A stretch of DNA of 64,000 bases, taken from Desmonostoc vinosum HA7617-LM4. Lineage in GTDB: Bacteria > Cyanobacteriota > Cyanobacteriia > Cyanobacteriales > Nostocaceae. A program made the position numbers and the translations under genes. This document shows positions 16,137 to 28,302 of the stretch, piece by piece. The notes under the pieces were generated by a model. That model was not told where the DNA came from and did no database searches. It saw only the letters and a list, made by a program, of their open reading frames with translations. The DNA is taken from assembly GCA_019359515.1 (NCBI GenBank), contig JAHHHC010000008.1, positions 166,909 to 230,908 on the forward strand. The letters run 5' to 3'. Positions within the stretch are counted from its first letter, which is position 1. Each line of letters opens with the position of its first letter.

Positions 16137-17042
16137 TCATGCGCTAGGGCAACCGATAAACTCATTTATTCTTTGCCAAACTTGATTTAATAAATCAGAA
16201 TTATCTGCATCAAACCACTCAATTTGTGGATATGCTCGAAACCAAGTACGCTGTCGCTTAGCAAATTGCCGTGTATGTAAAACGATTAATTCTTTTGCCT
16301 GATTTAAAGAAATATCCCCTGCTAAATATTGCTTGATTTCTTGATAACCCAAGGTATTTAATAAAGGCAAATCAGCACCATATTCTTGGTAAATATATTC
16401 CACCTCAGCAACTAAACCATTTGCTATCATTTGCTCAGTGCGCTTGTGAATAAGCTCGCCTAACTTGGCAACATCACAATCCAAGCCAATTTGCAAAATT
16501 GGGTAATTTGGTGGATTTTCCCCTTGCTGTTGAGAAATAGAATATCCCGTTACATAAAATACCTCCAACGCCCGCAAAGTCCGCACAGAATCGTGAGGAT
16601 GAATTTTTTGTGTTGCAACGGGATCAACTTGTTGTAACATTGCGTAGAGTTGAATTTGATCTAAAGATTCGAGTTGCGATCGCAATTCCATCTGTGGTGC
16701 AACTCTAGGGATCTTCATGCCTTGAACAATCGAACGTATGTATAAACCAGTACCCCCAACTAAAAACAGAGGCGACACAGGAATAGATGCGATTAAGGCT
16801 TGTGCTTGCTCTTGGTAGTCTGCTACCGTCATCGTGTCTCTAGGATCGCAGATATCTATTAAATAGTGCGGTACTAATTTTTGTTCAGTTATGGTTGGTT
16901 TTGCTGTACCAATATTAAACTTGCGGTACACTTGACGGGAATCAGCACTCAAAATCACACAACCCAACCGCATCGCCAAAGCCAAAGCCAACCCCGATTT
17001 CCCCGTCGCCGTTGCCCCACAAATCACAATTAGTTTAATCAT
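16137..17042 (-). CDS. miaA: tRNA dimethylallyltransferase
   Basis: The 301-residue enzyme transfers dimethylallyl from DMAPP to A37 of tRNAs reading UNN codons. It has the P-loop GATATGKSGLALALA near residue 9, SADSRQVYRKFNIGTAKPT, VGGTGLYIRSIVQG and the C-terminal TRQFAKRQRTWFR that contacts tRNA. The length is normal for cyanobacterial MiaA. The gene stands alone, divergent from gyrB. Confidence 0.97.
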   Translation of the reverse strand: MIKLIVICGATATGKSGLALALAMRLGCVILSADSRQVYRKFNIGTAKPTITEQKLVPHYLIDICDPRDTMTVADYQEQAQALIASIPVSPLFLVGGTGLYIRSIVQGMKIPRVAPQMELRSQLESLDQIQLYAMLQQVDPVATQKIHPHDSVRTLRALEVFYVTGYSISQQQGENPPNYPILQIGLDCDVAKLGELIHKRTEQMIANGLVAEVEYIYQEYGADLPLLNTLGYQEIKQYLAGDISLNQAKELIVLHTRQFAKRQRTWFRAYPQIEWFDADNSDLLNQVWQRINEFIGCPSA

Positions 17043-17183
17043 TGGTCATTTGTTTAGTTATTAATGGTTATTTCCCTACTCCCTAACGCCACTTGACGGC
17101 AGTTGCTCCACTTGGGGAGACCCCAAGACCGCAGTGGCTCCTCCCTACTCCTCCACTCCAACCCCCACATAAACCTCCCATAA

Positions 17184-19232
<2,049 letters not shown>

Positions 19233-19266
19233 TATCAATACCTGATGAATTATGAGGTTGATAATA

Positions 19267-19315
19267 GGTAATGAGTAATTAGGTAAAAACCTTTTATCCA
19301 TTACCTTTTTTGTCT
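19267..19315 (+). terminator. Rho-independent terminator of gyrB
   Basis: GGTAATG and CCATTACC arms, with an inner AGGTAAAAACCTTTT pairing, are followed by TTTTTTG, 34 bases after the gyrB stop codon. Confidence 0.65.
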
Positions 19316-19334
19316 TTCATACATCCCCGTACAT

Positions 19335-19565
19335 AGCAAACTTCTTGCCTACCACGTCATACCTGGTCGAATTACCTCCAAACAATTGACATCTGGACAA
19401 GTCAAAACTCTTGAAGGTAGTTCCGCCAAAATAACGGTTGATAGCGCCGCAAATGCAATTACACTTAACAATGCTAGGGTAACTCAGCCTGATATCCCAG
19501 CCAGCAATGACCAGGTGATTCTGCCACCCAATTTTGCCGCCAGTCTCAACGCTACCCCAAAATAA
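19335..19565 (+). pseudogene. Fasciclin (FAS1) domain protein remnant
   Basis: The forward frame reads KLLAYHVIPGRITSKQLTSG, QVKTLEGSSAKITVD, ITLNNARVTQPDIPASN, then DQVILPPNFAASLNATPK and a stop. This is the C-terminal half of a FAS1 domain, a secreted adhesion-type domain common in cyanobacteria. The N-terminal half and any start codon are missing. The usual G-V-I-H-V-I between ASN and DQVILPP is deleted, so it is a fragment rather than a gene. It begins just after the gyrB terminator. Confidence 0.8.
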
Positions 19566-20956
19566 ACAAGCAGGGGAGTAAGGGAGAAAAATCACCCACC
19601 TTTCCCTGACACCCTTTGCACAAATATAGCTATATAAGCATTCATATAATTTGCATATTGTCAAGCTTTTAAACAATTAATTATTCAACCTAATTTTAGT
19701 TTCATCAATCTTGCCCACCAGTGATAAATGTATTTGTTATGCTTGGAGAGCAAAGCTCAATGTCATCTACCAAATGGCACTTAAGTGTGTATGCCTAGAA
19801 TTTTTCACTTTCCTAAAAAAATAAAAAATACTGAAATACTAAGTACTAGTTTTTACAAAATCACGCGTAAAAACTTCAGGGTAAGTTTATAAACCAAGCC
19901 TCTAAATTATTTGTATTTAAAGTTGTGACTTTAATACTTATAGCTACAAAGCGGCTAAAAACTTGCTAATATCTTCATGTAATGCTGCATTAACGCTGAT
20001 GATGTTGTATGTATCAAATGTACTTTTTTTCAGTAGGATAACATCAATAATCTCTACTGCCCAATTCTTTTTGTATTGATTAAAATATCGTTGTATACAA
20101 TAAAAACAGTTTGTCAAGTTTCATAGGGTTGAAATCTCAACAGTGCGCTAATGTGTGAATAAGACTGGACTAGTTAAATCTCAACTGCTCTTTATTCAGA
20201 CCGATGCTGCCATAGCCTCAGCTCCCTAGTTAAGGTGACTGGCACAGCAAAAGTTGACTGTCAACCATAGCAACTACCAACGCTTTTGTTGTATCTAAAC
20301 AACGCTAAAGCAACGTTTTGCCCTATGGGCTGAATAATTTATGAAGGAAATGTAAAAATAAATGGATTAATAGTTCTTAGCTGAATTAACATAAAGTGCA
20401 TGGGGTCTAGGTAATAAATGTTTTTTATAATACCTAAAATCATGCAAGTGCAGTTCTACCTTTTAATTTAATGACAACGCTGCCACAATTAGGGAAAGTT
20501 TGAGAAAAATTTAAGGGTACAACTACCGTTGCTAATGTCTTTTTGGTACAAGTGGCTTTAACCTACTTAATGACTTCATGATTAACACACCAAAAGAGTG
20601 CAATTTCTGTGAAACAGGCTACAATCGGAACAGTCTTTACAGGAAAATCTACTAGTACTCTTAATCTGTTTGTATGAAGTAATAATTTTTTCGATGTAAG
20701 ACGAGTCTTTTTTGAGACCAATCAGCTAAAATTTGTGTGCAATAAACACATGAAGCCTTTACTAAAGTGAGCGAGTAACCTTAAGTGGTGGCTTACACTA
20801 AAGTAAGAAATACCTCATTCAAGAGGTACAAAACTTCCGAGAATATAATTAGCAAAAAAGCTAAAAACTTTGTTTTCGGTTGGTAATTAGCTCGCATATA
20901 AGAGCAGTAAACACATCTTGAGTAATTGATTCTGCAAGGAGCATGAGGAACGCGGC
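19566..20956. other. Long AT-rich gene-free region upstream of sigA
   Basis: There are nearly 1.4 kb without a credible reading frame. A GGGAGTAAGGGAG minisatellite trace lies at 19574-19587, and several small inverted repeats are seen, such as AAAGTTGACTGTCAACC near 20250, without T-tracts. The principal sigma gene of Anabaena is known to have more than one transcript, so distant promoters and a long 5' leader are plausible. A small RNA cannot be excluded. Confidence 0.5.
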
Positions 20957-22129
20957 ATGAACCAGGCTAACAACGTACTCGAAAGCATATATCAGCCTGA
21001 CCTAGAAATGATAAATCAGCCTGAGCTCGAGTTGGAAGAACTCTTAATCGGAGATGAAGAGGACTTGCTGATTAGCGATGAAGGTGAAATTGATGAGTTT
21101 TTAGAGCCTCAGTCTGATGAGGACGACGCAAAGTCTGGAAAAGCCGCTAAATCGCGTCGTCGGACACAAAGCAAGAAAAAGCATTACACTGAAGACTCGA
21201 TTCGGCTTTACTTACAAGAAATTGGTAGAATTCGGCTGTTGCGGGCAGACGAAGAAATTGAATTAGCGCGAAAAATCGCTGATTTACTTGAATTAGAAAG
21301 GGTGCGTGAAAGACTTTATGAGCAGTTAGAACGCGATCCTCAAGACAGTGAATGGGCGGAAGCGGTGCAGCTGCCTTTACCAGCTTTTCGTTATCGTCTG
21401 CATGTAGGTCGCAGGGCGAAAGATAAGATGGTGCAGTCCAACCTGCGACTTGTGGTTTCAATTGCTAAGAAGTACATGAATCGCGGCTTGTCCTTCCAAG
21501 ACTTAATTCAAGAAGGCAGTTTAGGTTTGATTCGTGCTGCTGAAAAATTTGACCACGAAAAAGGTTATAAATTCTCTACATACGCTACATGGTGGATTCG
21601 TCAAGCAATTACACGAGCGATCGCTGATCAATCCCGCACCATCCGCCTACCAGTTCACCTCTACGAAACTATCTCGCGGATCAAGAAAACTACCAAGTTG
21701 CTGTCTCAAGAAATGGGGCGCAAACCTACCGAAGAAGAAATCGCTACTCGCATGGAAATGACCATCGAGAAATTGCGGTTCATTGCTAAATCCGCCCAGT
21801 TACCTATTTCATTAGAAACGCCTATTGGGAAAGAAGAAGACTCGCGCTTAGGCGATTTTATTGAGTCCGATGGCGAAACCCCAGAAGATCAAGTTTCTAA
21901 AAACCTGCTGCGTGAAGACCTAGAAAAAGTTCTCGACAGTCTCAGCCCCCGCGAACGCGATGTACTCCGACTCCGCTACGGCTTAGATGACGGTCGCATG
22001 AAGACCTTAGAGGAAATAGGACAAATTTTCAACGTCACCCGCGAACGGATTCGGCAAATTGAGGCGAAAGCACTCCGCAAGTTACGCCACCCAAATCGTA
22101 ACAGCGTCCTCAAGGAATATATTCGGTAA
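20957..22129 (+). CDS. sigA: RNA polymerase principal sigma factor SigA (group 1)
   Basis: The 390-residue sigma-70 factor has an acidic N-terminus (residues 15-60), region 1.2 ([20 protein letters not shown]), region 2 ([26 protein letters not shown]), the promoter-melting and -10 helix ([17 protein letters not shown]), region 3 ([20 protein letters not shown]) and the region 4 helix-turn-helix ([20 protein letters not shown]). Length and ending (NSVLKEYIR) fit the housekeeping group 1 factor of Nostoc relatives. AGGAGCATGAGGAACGCGGC precedes the ATG. It directs vegetative transcription. The long upstream region suggests several promoters. Confidence 0.95.
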   Translation: MNQANNVLESIYQPDLEMINQPELELEELLIGDEEDLLISDEGEIDEFLEPQSDEDDAKSGKAAKSRRRTQSKKKHYTEDSIRLYLQEIGRIRLLRADEEIELARKIADLLELERVRERLYEQLERDPQDSEWAEAVQLPLPAFRYRLHVGRRAKDKMVQSNLRLVVSIAKKYMNRGLSFQDLIQEGSLGLIRAAEKFDHEKGYKFSTYATWWIRQAITRAIADQSRTIRLPVHLYETISRIKKTTKLLSQEMGRKPTEEEIATRMEMTIEKLRFIAKSAQLPISLETPIGKEEDSRLGDFIESDGETPEDQVSKNLLREDLEKVLDSLSPRERDVLRLRYGLDDGRMKTLEEIGQIFNVTRERIRQIEAKALRKLRHPNRNSVLKEYIR

Positions 22130-22216
22130 TCATTAATTTTAGTTGGTGGGGATATGCTCATGTCATGTTCTCACCAATTATTATTTTTACCGAATCGTTA
22201 AGATTAGGAGTTTGAT

Positions 22217-22405
22217 GTGTCTGCTACTACAACTACCCCAAGTGTCAGTCAAAAAAAGCTTCACTGCTCTTTCTGCCGTAAAAGTAGCGAGGAAGTCAAA
22301 TATTTAGTTGCTGGGCCAAACAATATACATATTTGTGAAGAGTGTGTTGACAAAGCCCGCAAAATTATAGAAGAAGCACAGCAAACGGTAAAAACTGAAA
22401 ATTAA
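22217..22405 (+). CDS. Stand-alone ClpX-type C4 zinc-finger protein
   Basis: The start is GTG with AGGAG (22206-22210) six bases upstream. The 62-residue protein is almost only the ClpX zinc-binding domain: KLHCSFCRKSSEEVKYLVAG, then NNIHICEECVDKARKIIEEA, with the C-x2-C...C-x2-C ligands. No AAA+ domain follows; instead a terminator does. In ClpX this domain dimerises and binds substrates and adaptors such as SspB, so a free copy could act as an adaptor or competitor for ClpXP. That role is inference. It lies 87 bp after sigA. Confidence 0.85.
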   Translation: MSATTTTPSVSQKKLHCSFCRKSSEEVKYLVAGPNNIHICEECVDKARKIIEEAQQTVKTEN

Positions 22406-22431
22406 AAATTAATGCAAAGCAACCTTAAGTA

Positions 22432-22467
22432 AAAAACCTGGTAGTAGATAGTCACTCCAGGTTTTTC
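22432..22467 (+). terminator. Rho-independent terminator
   Basis: AAAAACCTGG and CCAGGTTTTT arms enclose about 15 bases and end in a T-tract, 27 bases after the zinc-finger gene. Confidence 0.85.
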
Positions 22468-22496
22468 TGTTTATGGGTCATTTTGTATCCTAATGC

Positions 22497-22682
22497 TTAT
22501 AAAATGCCCCAAAAATGTAGGAAGCCTTCACCAGAAAACAATTCAATCAAAGCTGCTGCTAAAAAGCCAATCATTGCTAGGCGACCGTTCCATATCTCTG
22601 CTTGGGGGGTAAAGCCCCAACGCCAAGCGTTACGATCCTCAACTACAGGTGTAGTTACTCTTGCAGTGGTTGCGTTTGTCAT
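22497..22682 (-). CDS. High-light-inducible protein (Hlip/Scp), one-helix chlorophyll-binding
   Basis: The start is the ATG at 22682 ([20 protein letters not shown]), with GGGAG upstream; an ATG five codons earlier overlaps that site. The 61-residue protein has the chlorophyll a/b-binding helix motif [19 protein letters not shown] and a C-terminal [11 protein letters not shown]. Hlips bind chlorophyll and carotenoid in the thylakoid membrane, dissipate energy and support photosystem II assembly under stress. It converges on the terminator of the zinc-finger gene. Confidence 0.92.
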   Translation of the reverse strand: MTNATTARVTTPVVEDRNAWRWGFTPQAEIWNGRLAMIGFLAAALIELFSGEGFLHFWGIL

Positions 22683-22890
22683 GGTTCGCACTCCCAAAAA
22701 TGTTTGCTAAGTTTTATTGTCTTATGTAAATTAAATATAACAATTTTTTCATAAATGCAACAAGTTATTTGTAATTTTATTAACGGAGCTTGACTTAAAA
22801 ATAAATAACTGATAAAAGCCAATATAAAACATCTACCCTGAGATAGACCTAGTGGATTGGGGACTGGGTAAGAGTGCCCCATTACAAAAC

Positions 22891-22915
22891 TGAATTACGA
22901 ATTACGAATTACTTA
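22891..22915. repeat. GAATTACGAATTACGAATTAC short repeat
   Basis: Three tandem AATTACG units lie downstream of the GNAT gene. They are the arm sequence of the TAGCG-rich repeats without a core. Confidence 0.6.
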
Positions 22916-22932
22916 ATGAGAGTTTATATCAA

Positions 22933-23403
22933 TTATTTTAGCATAAAGAGAATTTCCATCTCTTTTGTTGTTGAGATAAACCCAAGCTTTTTATAGAGAT
23001 ATTGCCCATCTTCGGTGGCGTGAAGCCATAGGCGTCTGACCTCAGTTGTTTTGACAAAACTTAGAATTTCTTTTAATAGTGCTGTAGCAATTCCCTGTCT
23101 TCGCCATGCTGGAATTGTGTAGACATTCATTAAATAAGCTTCTAAACCTAAAAAATTGCCGTTGTAAGGGGGTCGTGTGAAAAATACTAAACCGCCAGTG
23201 GCAACAACTTGTTTATTTACCTCAGCTATCCAAGCAAGAAAATCATCCGATGGTATTTTTTGGGCCAAATAACTGCGGATTGCTGCTGCTAATGCTATGG
23301 TATCAGTCTCGTCTTTGATGTCCTCAACTTCACTGAGAAGTTCAAGGCGCAGTTGCACAAGCACCTCTAAGTCTTGGATTGTGGCTGGTCGCAAGTTGAA
23401 CAT
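22933..23403 (-). CDS. GNAT family N-acetyltransferase
   Basis: The 156-residue protein starts [20 protein letters not shown] and has the acetyl-CoA-binding motif A region (AYLMNVYTIPAWRRQGIATALL, the R-x-x-G-x-A loop) and motif B (YLYKKLGFISTTKEMEI). The substrate is unknown. Its ATG shares one base with the stop codon of the upstream gyrase-A-type gene (TAATG), so the two are translationally coupled. That coupling is notable because the enzymes are unrelated. Confidence 0.88.
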   Translation of the reverse strand: MFNLRPATIQDLEVLVQLRLELLSEVEDIKDETDTIALAAAIRSYLAQKIPSDDFLAWIAEVNKQVVATGGLVFFTRPPYNGNFLGLEAYLMNVYTIPAWRRQGIATALLKEILSFVKTTEVRRLWLHATEDGQYLYKKLGFISTTKEMEILFMLK

Positions 23404-25910
23404 TAACTTGATTGCGATCGCACATCAGCGACAGTGATAATTTTTTCATCACGGTTGAGTTGGATGATGCTTTCTCCCTTACCATCTCTGCCTAAAATCG
23501 GCACTGTTTCCACAAATAAGCGGACTACCCGCTCTTTATTAGTTACAAGAGCTACCTCACCATTCGCCATGACCATAGCTGCGAGGTTGTCGGTTTTGCT
23601 AACAAATTTGAGCGCTTGAATGCCGAAATTATCGCGGCTAGCTGGTTTTAACTGACTCACTGGCAAACGCTTGGCATATCCTTCTTCAGTCACTAGCAAT
23701 AAATTATCTCCTGCACTCACAGCTAAACAGCCAACCATTTGCTGCTGTTTACCTAGTCTTAATGCTTGCAGTCCCATCGCAGTTCGCCCCATCACTGGCA
23801 ATTCTTGGTCATTGACCGCAAACCTCAATAAGCGTCCACCGGAACTCGCTAAAATTAGGTGTTCTTTGGCAGTAGCAAACTGAGTAAATAACAATTCATC
23901 ATCATCTTTGAGCTTCAAAATTGTGATACCGCGACGACTCAAGCCAGCAAATTCCTCCAAAGCCAAGCGCTTAATTCTTCCCTGCCTTGTCAAGAGAATC
24001 ATTTGAGTAGTTTCTAAATCCTCTGGCAGTAAAAAGCGTCTAATCACAGCTTCTTGAGCGCCTTGAGCAGTATTACTAAGCATCGTTATCAGTGGTGTTC
24101 CTCGTGGCGAACGTCCAGTAGTTGGGGGAATATCGCCTACCTGAATTGGATAGACTTTACCACCACTGGTTAGTACGAACAGCTCCTTATCTGTGGCAGT
24201 TGACTCGCTCTGGATGATGAAGTCATGATCGTGTAAACCGTTTTCTGCTTTCGGTTTTTTCCCTGAAGCCTGAAGACGGCGCACATACCCACGCTGAGTA
24301 AATTCTAATACTACCTCTTCTGGTGGCTGTTCTGATTTTGGATCTGGAGTTGGAGACTTGGAGCGTTCCTCTTTTTCTGATCCTCTGCTTTTTTGCTCCT
24401 CTATCTTCTGCTCCTCGATAATTTTTGTCCGCCGTGAATCGCTGTATTTGCGCTTGAGCGATCGCAAATCTTTTTTCAGCCCCTTGAGTAATTCCCGGCG
24501 ATCGCTGAGTAATCGCCGCAACAAATCGATTTGCTCGGTGAGTTGGGCAAACTCCTGCTGTAAGTTTTGTTGTTCTAAACTTGTCAGCCGGCGTAACGGC
24601 ATAGACAGAATCGCATCCGCTTGGACTTCATTCAAATCAAGTCGGCTACAAAGAGTAATTTTTGCCGTACTCCCATCGGGAGAATGCCGCAAAATTTCAA
24701 TTACCTCGTCTAAATGGGATAAAGCCTTCAGCAAACCTTCTACTATCTGCAACCGACTTTCCGCCTTGCCCAATTCATAACTGTAGCGACGATTGAGCGT
24801 CTGTTCTCGGAAATTTAAAAACTCTTGCAGCAATTGACGTAAGCTTAATTGGCGAGGTTGTCCATCCACCAAACACAACAAAATTGCCCCAAAGGTTGTT
24901 TGTAAGGCAGTTAAATGATATAAATGCCCAAGAATTTCTTGCGGATTGGTATCGCGTTTGAGTTCAATTACTACCCGCATCCCGTCGCGATCGCTTTCAT
25001 CCCGAATATCAGAAATTCCTTGTAAGCGACCTTGATTGACTAAATCTGCTACTTTCTCAATCCAACCCGCTTTATTAACTTGATAAGGCAACTCTGTAAC
25101 AATAATTGCTGTCCGCCGCTTACTCCCCCTCACAGGTGCAATCTCTTCGAGTTGGGCGACTCCCCGCAGCAAAATTCCGCCTTTACCTGTGGTGTAAGCC
25201 TCTCGTATTCCTGAGTCACCCACAATCTCACCACCAGTAGGAAAATCTGGCCCGGAAATTAACCCGAATAACTTTTCATCTGGTAAATCTGGCTGATCAA
25301 TTAAAGCAATCAACCCATCAACTACTTCCCCTAAGTTGTGTGGGGGAATATTTGTCGCCATCCCCACCGCGATTCCAGTGCAGCCATTGAGCAGCAGGAA
25401 CGGTAATTGAGCAGGTAGCACTGTTGGTTCTTGCTGAGAATTATCGAAGTTACCCGCAAATTCCACAGTTTCATCACCAATTTCCGTCAGCATTCCCTCG
25501 TGGCTGATGGCTGCAAGACGCGTTTCTGTGTAGCGCATCGCCGCTGGTGGATCATTATCAACGCTGCCAAAGTTACCATGTCCGGCAAGCAAAGGATAGC
25601 GGCTAGAAAATTCTTGCACCAGCCTCACCAAAGCATCATAAACTGCTTGATCACCGTGCGGATGATACTTACCGAGTACATCTCCCACCACACGGGCGCA
25701 CTTACGATAAGGTCTATCTGGTGTTAAACCGAGTTCATGCATTGCGTATAAAATACGACGATGAACTGGTTTTAAGCCATCGCGCACGTCTGGTAATGCT
25801 CGCCCGACAATTACGCTCATGGCATATTCCAAGTACGACCGTTGCATCTCTGTATGCAAGGCTGTTGTAATTACCTGTCCCGTCGAGAGAAGGTTTAACT
25901 GTTTTGCCAT
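23403..25910 (-). CDS. Type II topoisomerase subunit A, GyrA paralogue without a GyrA box
   Basis: The 835-residue protein has the breakage-reunion core ([37 protein letters not shown], catalytic Tyr in AAMRYTETR), the coiled coil near 430-500, a charged linker ([20 protein letters not shown]) and a C-terminal six-bladed pinwheel starting [14 protein letters not shown]. Where the gyrase signature Q-R-R-G-G-x-G should follow the first blade it reads [12 protein letters not shown], so this looks more like a ParC-type or second GyrA. Synechocystis has two such A genes and one gyrB. Whether it pairs with GyrB (17292-19232) is inference. Confidence 0.85.
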   Translation of the reverse strand: MAKQLNLLSTGQVITTALHTEMQRSYLEYAMSVIVGRALPDVRDGLKPVHRRILYAMHELGLTPDRPYRKCARVVGDVLGKYHPHGDQAVYDALVRLVQEFSSRYPLLAGHGNFGSVDNDPPAAMRYTETRLAAISHEGMLTEIGDETVEFAGNFDNSQQEPTVLPAQLPFLLLNGCTGIAVGMATNIPPHNLGEVVDGLIALIDQPDLPDEKLFGLISGPDFPTGGEIVGDSGIREAYTTGKGGILLRGVAQLEEIAPVRGSKRRTAIIVTELPYQVNKAGWIEKVADLVNQGRLQGISDIRDESDRDGMRVVIELKRDTNPQEILGHLYHLTALQTTFGAILLCLVDGQPRQLSLRQLLQEFLNFREQTLNRRYSYELGKAESRLQIVEGLLKALSHLDEVIEILRHSPDGSTAKITLCSRLDLNEVQADAILSMPLRRLTSLEQQNLQQEFAQLTEQIDLLRRLLSDRRELLKGLKKDLRSLKRKYSDSRRTKIIEEQKIEEQKSRGSEKEERSKSPTPDPKSEQPPEEVVLEFTQRGYVRRLQASGKKPKAENGLHDHDFIIQSESTATDKELFVLTSGGKVYPIQVGDIPPTTGRSPRGTPLITMLSNTAQGAQEAVIRRFLLPEDLETTQMILLTRQGRIKRLALEEFAGLSRRGITILKLKDDDELLFTQFATAKEHLILASSGGRLLRFAVNDQELPVMGRTAMGLQALRLGKQQQMVGCLAVSAGDNLLLVTEEGYAKRLPVSQLKPASRDNFGIQALKFVSKTDNLAAMVMANGEVALVTNKERVVRLFVETVPILGRDGKGESIIQLNRDEKIITVADVRSQSS

Positions 25911-26292
25911 GAGTTTTTTCCCTGAATTTCAATTACACAAAAACCGCCGAAAGTGGACACTGTAGCAAACACAGCATAACGGATGAAATGGGATTACTAA
26001 CAAAATCTTGTTAGTCGCTAGCTAAGGAGCAGTAGTATTATCCTTGATGACGGGGATGCACATTGACGACTAAAAAGGAGGCAGCTAGCTTTTGTAATCT
26101 GATGGTAATCTGCTCTTACTTGAGTTTGCATACACTTCAGTAGCTAGTAGGATACTTCCCATGGTTATGTTTTCTAATTTTGACCTTTGGGGAAAGTCTA
26201 AGAGTTGGTTTTTTCTACTCAGAACTTTCCCAGATGAATTTTAAATTCTTTAAATTCATTGAATCCCCCTCACCCTTATATGTAAAATTCTC
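25911..26292. other. Divergent promoter region
   Basis: These 382 bases separate the leftward gyrase-A-type gene from the rightward response regulator. No reading frame, tRNA or strong hairpin was seen. The region should hold promoters for both genes. Confidence 0.5.
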
Positions 26293-26697
26293 ATGAAAAC
26301 AGTTTTGATTGTCGAAGATGATCTGATTAATGCGCGGGTTTTTTCCAAGATTTTGTCCAAGCGCGGTGGTTTGGATGTGAAACACACTGAAAATGTCGAA
26401 GAAGTGATAGAAATCGCCCAATCAGGTGAAGCAGACCTCATTTTAATGGATGTTTCTCTTTCTAGAAGTGTTTATCAAGGTAAATCTGTTGATGGCATCA
26501 AAATTACACAAATGTTGAAATCTGATCCAAAAACAGCAAACTTACCTGTGATTTTGGTGACAGCACATGCTATGGAAGGCGATCGCGAGAACTTTCTCAA
26601 GCAAAGCGGTGCTGATGGCTACATTTCTAAACCAGTTGTTGACCACCAACAGTTTGTTGACCAGATTCTGGCACTTCTACCCACAAACGACCATTGA
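26293..26697 (+). CDS. Single-domain response regulator (receiver only)
   Basis: The 134-residue receiver protein resembles CheY or DivK: acidic pair in VLIVEDDLINARVF, phosphoacceptor Asp in DLILMDVSLS, conserved Thr in LPVILVTAHAM and Lys in GYISKPV. There is no output domain, so it must act through protein contacts or as a phosphorelay intermediate. A short insertion (SRSVYQGKS) after the phosphorylation loop is seen in DivK-type regulators. No kinase gene is adjacent; orphan kinases at 7114 and 10932 are in the window but distant. Confidence 0.9.
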   Translation: MKTVLIVEDDLINARVFSKILSKRGGLDVKHTENVEEVIEIAQSGEADLILMDVSLSRSVYQGKSVDGIKITQMLKSDPKTANLPVILVTAHAMEGDRENFLKQSGADGYISKPVVDHQQFVDQILALLPTNDH

Positions 26698-27038
26698 CAA
26701 AGCAGGCAGTGCATAACTTTGATCGCTCAAGTTATGACAACTGCCATCAACTGCATTAGCATTGACGATTACTCAACCGTTCGAGCAGAAAGCTATGGCG
26801 CTTGTGAACTCTAACTTTTCTCTGGCTGCTAACGATACTGGTTATACCAATTCTCCAAAAAGGTTGTCTTGCGGTATCTAGATTTCTAAATTGCGAATTG
26901 GTGTTACTTCCACCTCTTGGTACTAATTCCTGTGTTACCAGTATATATGTACTATAAAAGTGGTGTTTTCGGCAAGTAGCAAGAGTAGAGTTATGAGAGT
27001 GCTGTGAGCATAGCAGTGTGTTGAGTAAAATTTTACTC
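26698..27038. other. Intergenic region between convergent genes
   Basis: Between the response regulator and the TPR gene I see only a short GAGTAAAATTTTACTC palindrome at 27023-27038, which may end the TPR transcript. No gene was recognised. Confidence 0.45.
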
Positions 27039-28004
27039 TTACTGAGTGGGCTGTTGACTCGGAGCTGATGAGTTCTGTGGTTGCTGTAAAGCCGCTTGAA
27101 TACGAGGTAATTCGAGGAATTTTTTCGTATCAGATAGTAAGCGATCGCCCCAGAGATTTTGTTTGAGAAAATCTAAACTAGCATAGCGTTGATCGATGCG
27201 GAGTGCGGCTTCTCCCATTGCCAAACCTTGTTTTTGATCGCCTTTTGTATACAGTGCTACTCCCAAAGCCAATAAAGGCTCTGCGGCTTGTTTCTCAAGA
27301 GTGAGCGCAGTTTGCCATTGCTTAATTGCTCCGGCGACATCACCCTGTTCATAGTTAATTAAGCCAATGTTATTAATTGCCGGCCAGAATTTTTTATTTT
27401 GAGAAACAGCCTGATTGTATTGTGCGATCGCCTCTGGTAATTTACCGAGAACAAAGTAAGCATTTCCGACATCAAACAATGCCTCTGGGTCGTTGGGTTT
27501 TAACTTTAAACCCTCTTGATAGTTGGCAATAGCTGCTTGATAATTTTTTTGTTGAAAATTAACTGAACCCAAAGCAAACAGAATATCAGCATTTTTGGGA
27601 TTTAGGGATTGTGCTTGTTTTAAAGAAGCGATCGCAGCATCATACTCTTTAGTTTGCAATTGCAATCCACCTAACAGCAGCCACACCTTATCAATTTTCG
27701 GGGCCAGTTGAGTAGCTAACCGCGCTCGTGGTATAGCTAACTCCACCTGCTGAAACTGAGCTAATTGAGCTGCTTCTTGCGCCAAACTCAATCCTTGCTT
27801 TTCTAACTTCGCTGCATCAAGTTGCAGAGTATGAGGAATTAATGCCTGTGCGTGCGCTGCTTGTGGCGTACTCCACAAACTACAGACAACTAGAAGAGAA
27901 ATTAAACTAATATGTTTAGGCACACTACCGCCTCTTAACCACAAATTAAATAATCTTTCAGATAGCTTAAACGATCTTTCCTGGAGACGAAAAGCAAATT
28001 TCAT
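27039..28004 (-). CDS. Exported TPR-repeat protein
   Basis: The start is the ATG of MKFAFRLQERSFKLSERLFN (28004), with GAGGA seven bases upstream. A signal peptide-like segment (ISLISLLVVCSLWSTPQAAHAQ) ends near residue 55 at a plausible A-x-A site. Then come several TPR units, including DKVWLLLGGLQLQTKEYDAA, AIASLKQAQSLNPKNADILF, NYQAAIANYQEGLKLKPNDP and AIAQYNQAVSQNKKFWPAIN. The C-terminus is Gln/Ser/Pro-rich. It is likely a periplasmic or lumenal scaffold. The partner is unknown. Confidence 0.85.
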   Translation of the reverse strand: MKFAFRLQERSFKLSERLFNLWLRGGSVPKHISLISLLVVCSLWSTPQAAHAQALIPHTLQLDAAKLEKQGLSLAQEAAQLAQFQQVELAIPRARLATQLAPKIDKVWLLLGGLQLQTKEYDAAIASLKQAQSLNPKNADILFALGSVNFQQKNYQAAIANYQEGLKLKPNDPEALFDVGNAYFVLGKLPEAIAQYNQAVSQNKKFWPAINNIGLINYEQGDVAGAIKQWQTALTLEKQAAEPLLALGVALYTKGDQKQGLAMGEAALRIDQRYASLDFLKQNLWGDRLLSDTKKFLELPRIQAALQQPQNSSAPSQQPTQ

Positions 28005-28302
28005 GTGTAAGTCCTCATTGTTCTTCTTATCCACCCCTATACCCAGCCGTAATTGTGAAAAATCAGGGGAGCAGGGAGCAGGCGAGAAAAACCACCCACC
28101 CTTTCCTGCCTCTGAGCAAAGCTGATGACTGCTTTATGTTAATTCCTAACACATGAAGCTGAGAAATTTAAGCCCACAGAGTTTCCCACTCCCGATGTCA
28201 TTAACGCTTCGCGGAAGTCCCCATCTTCAAGGTACTCATTCGATGGGGATGGATGACGAATACCCAATTTTTTCGGGTACTAGTTAATGTCTTGACCGTA
28301 GT

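Noticed and set aside
19317..19676. 119-codon frame on the minus strand
   Set aside because: The opposite strand encodes a recognisable fasciclin remnant; the minus-strand frame has no family features or ribosome site.
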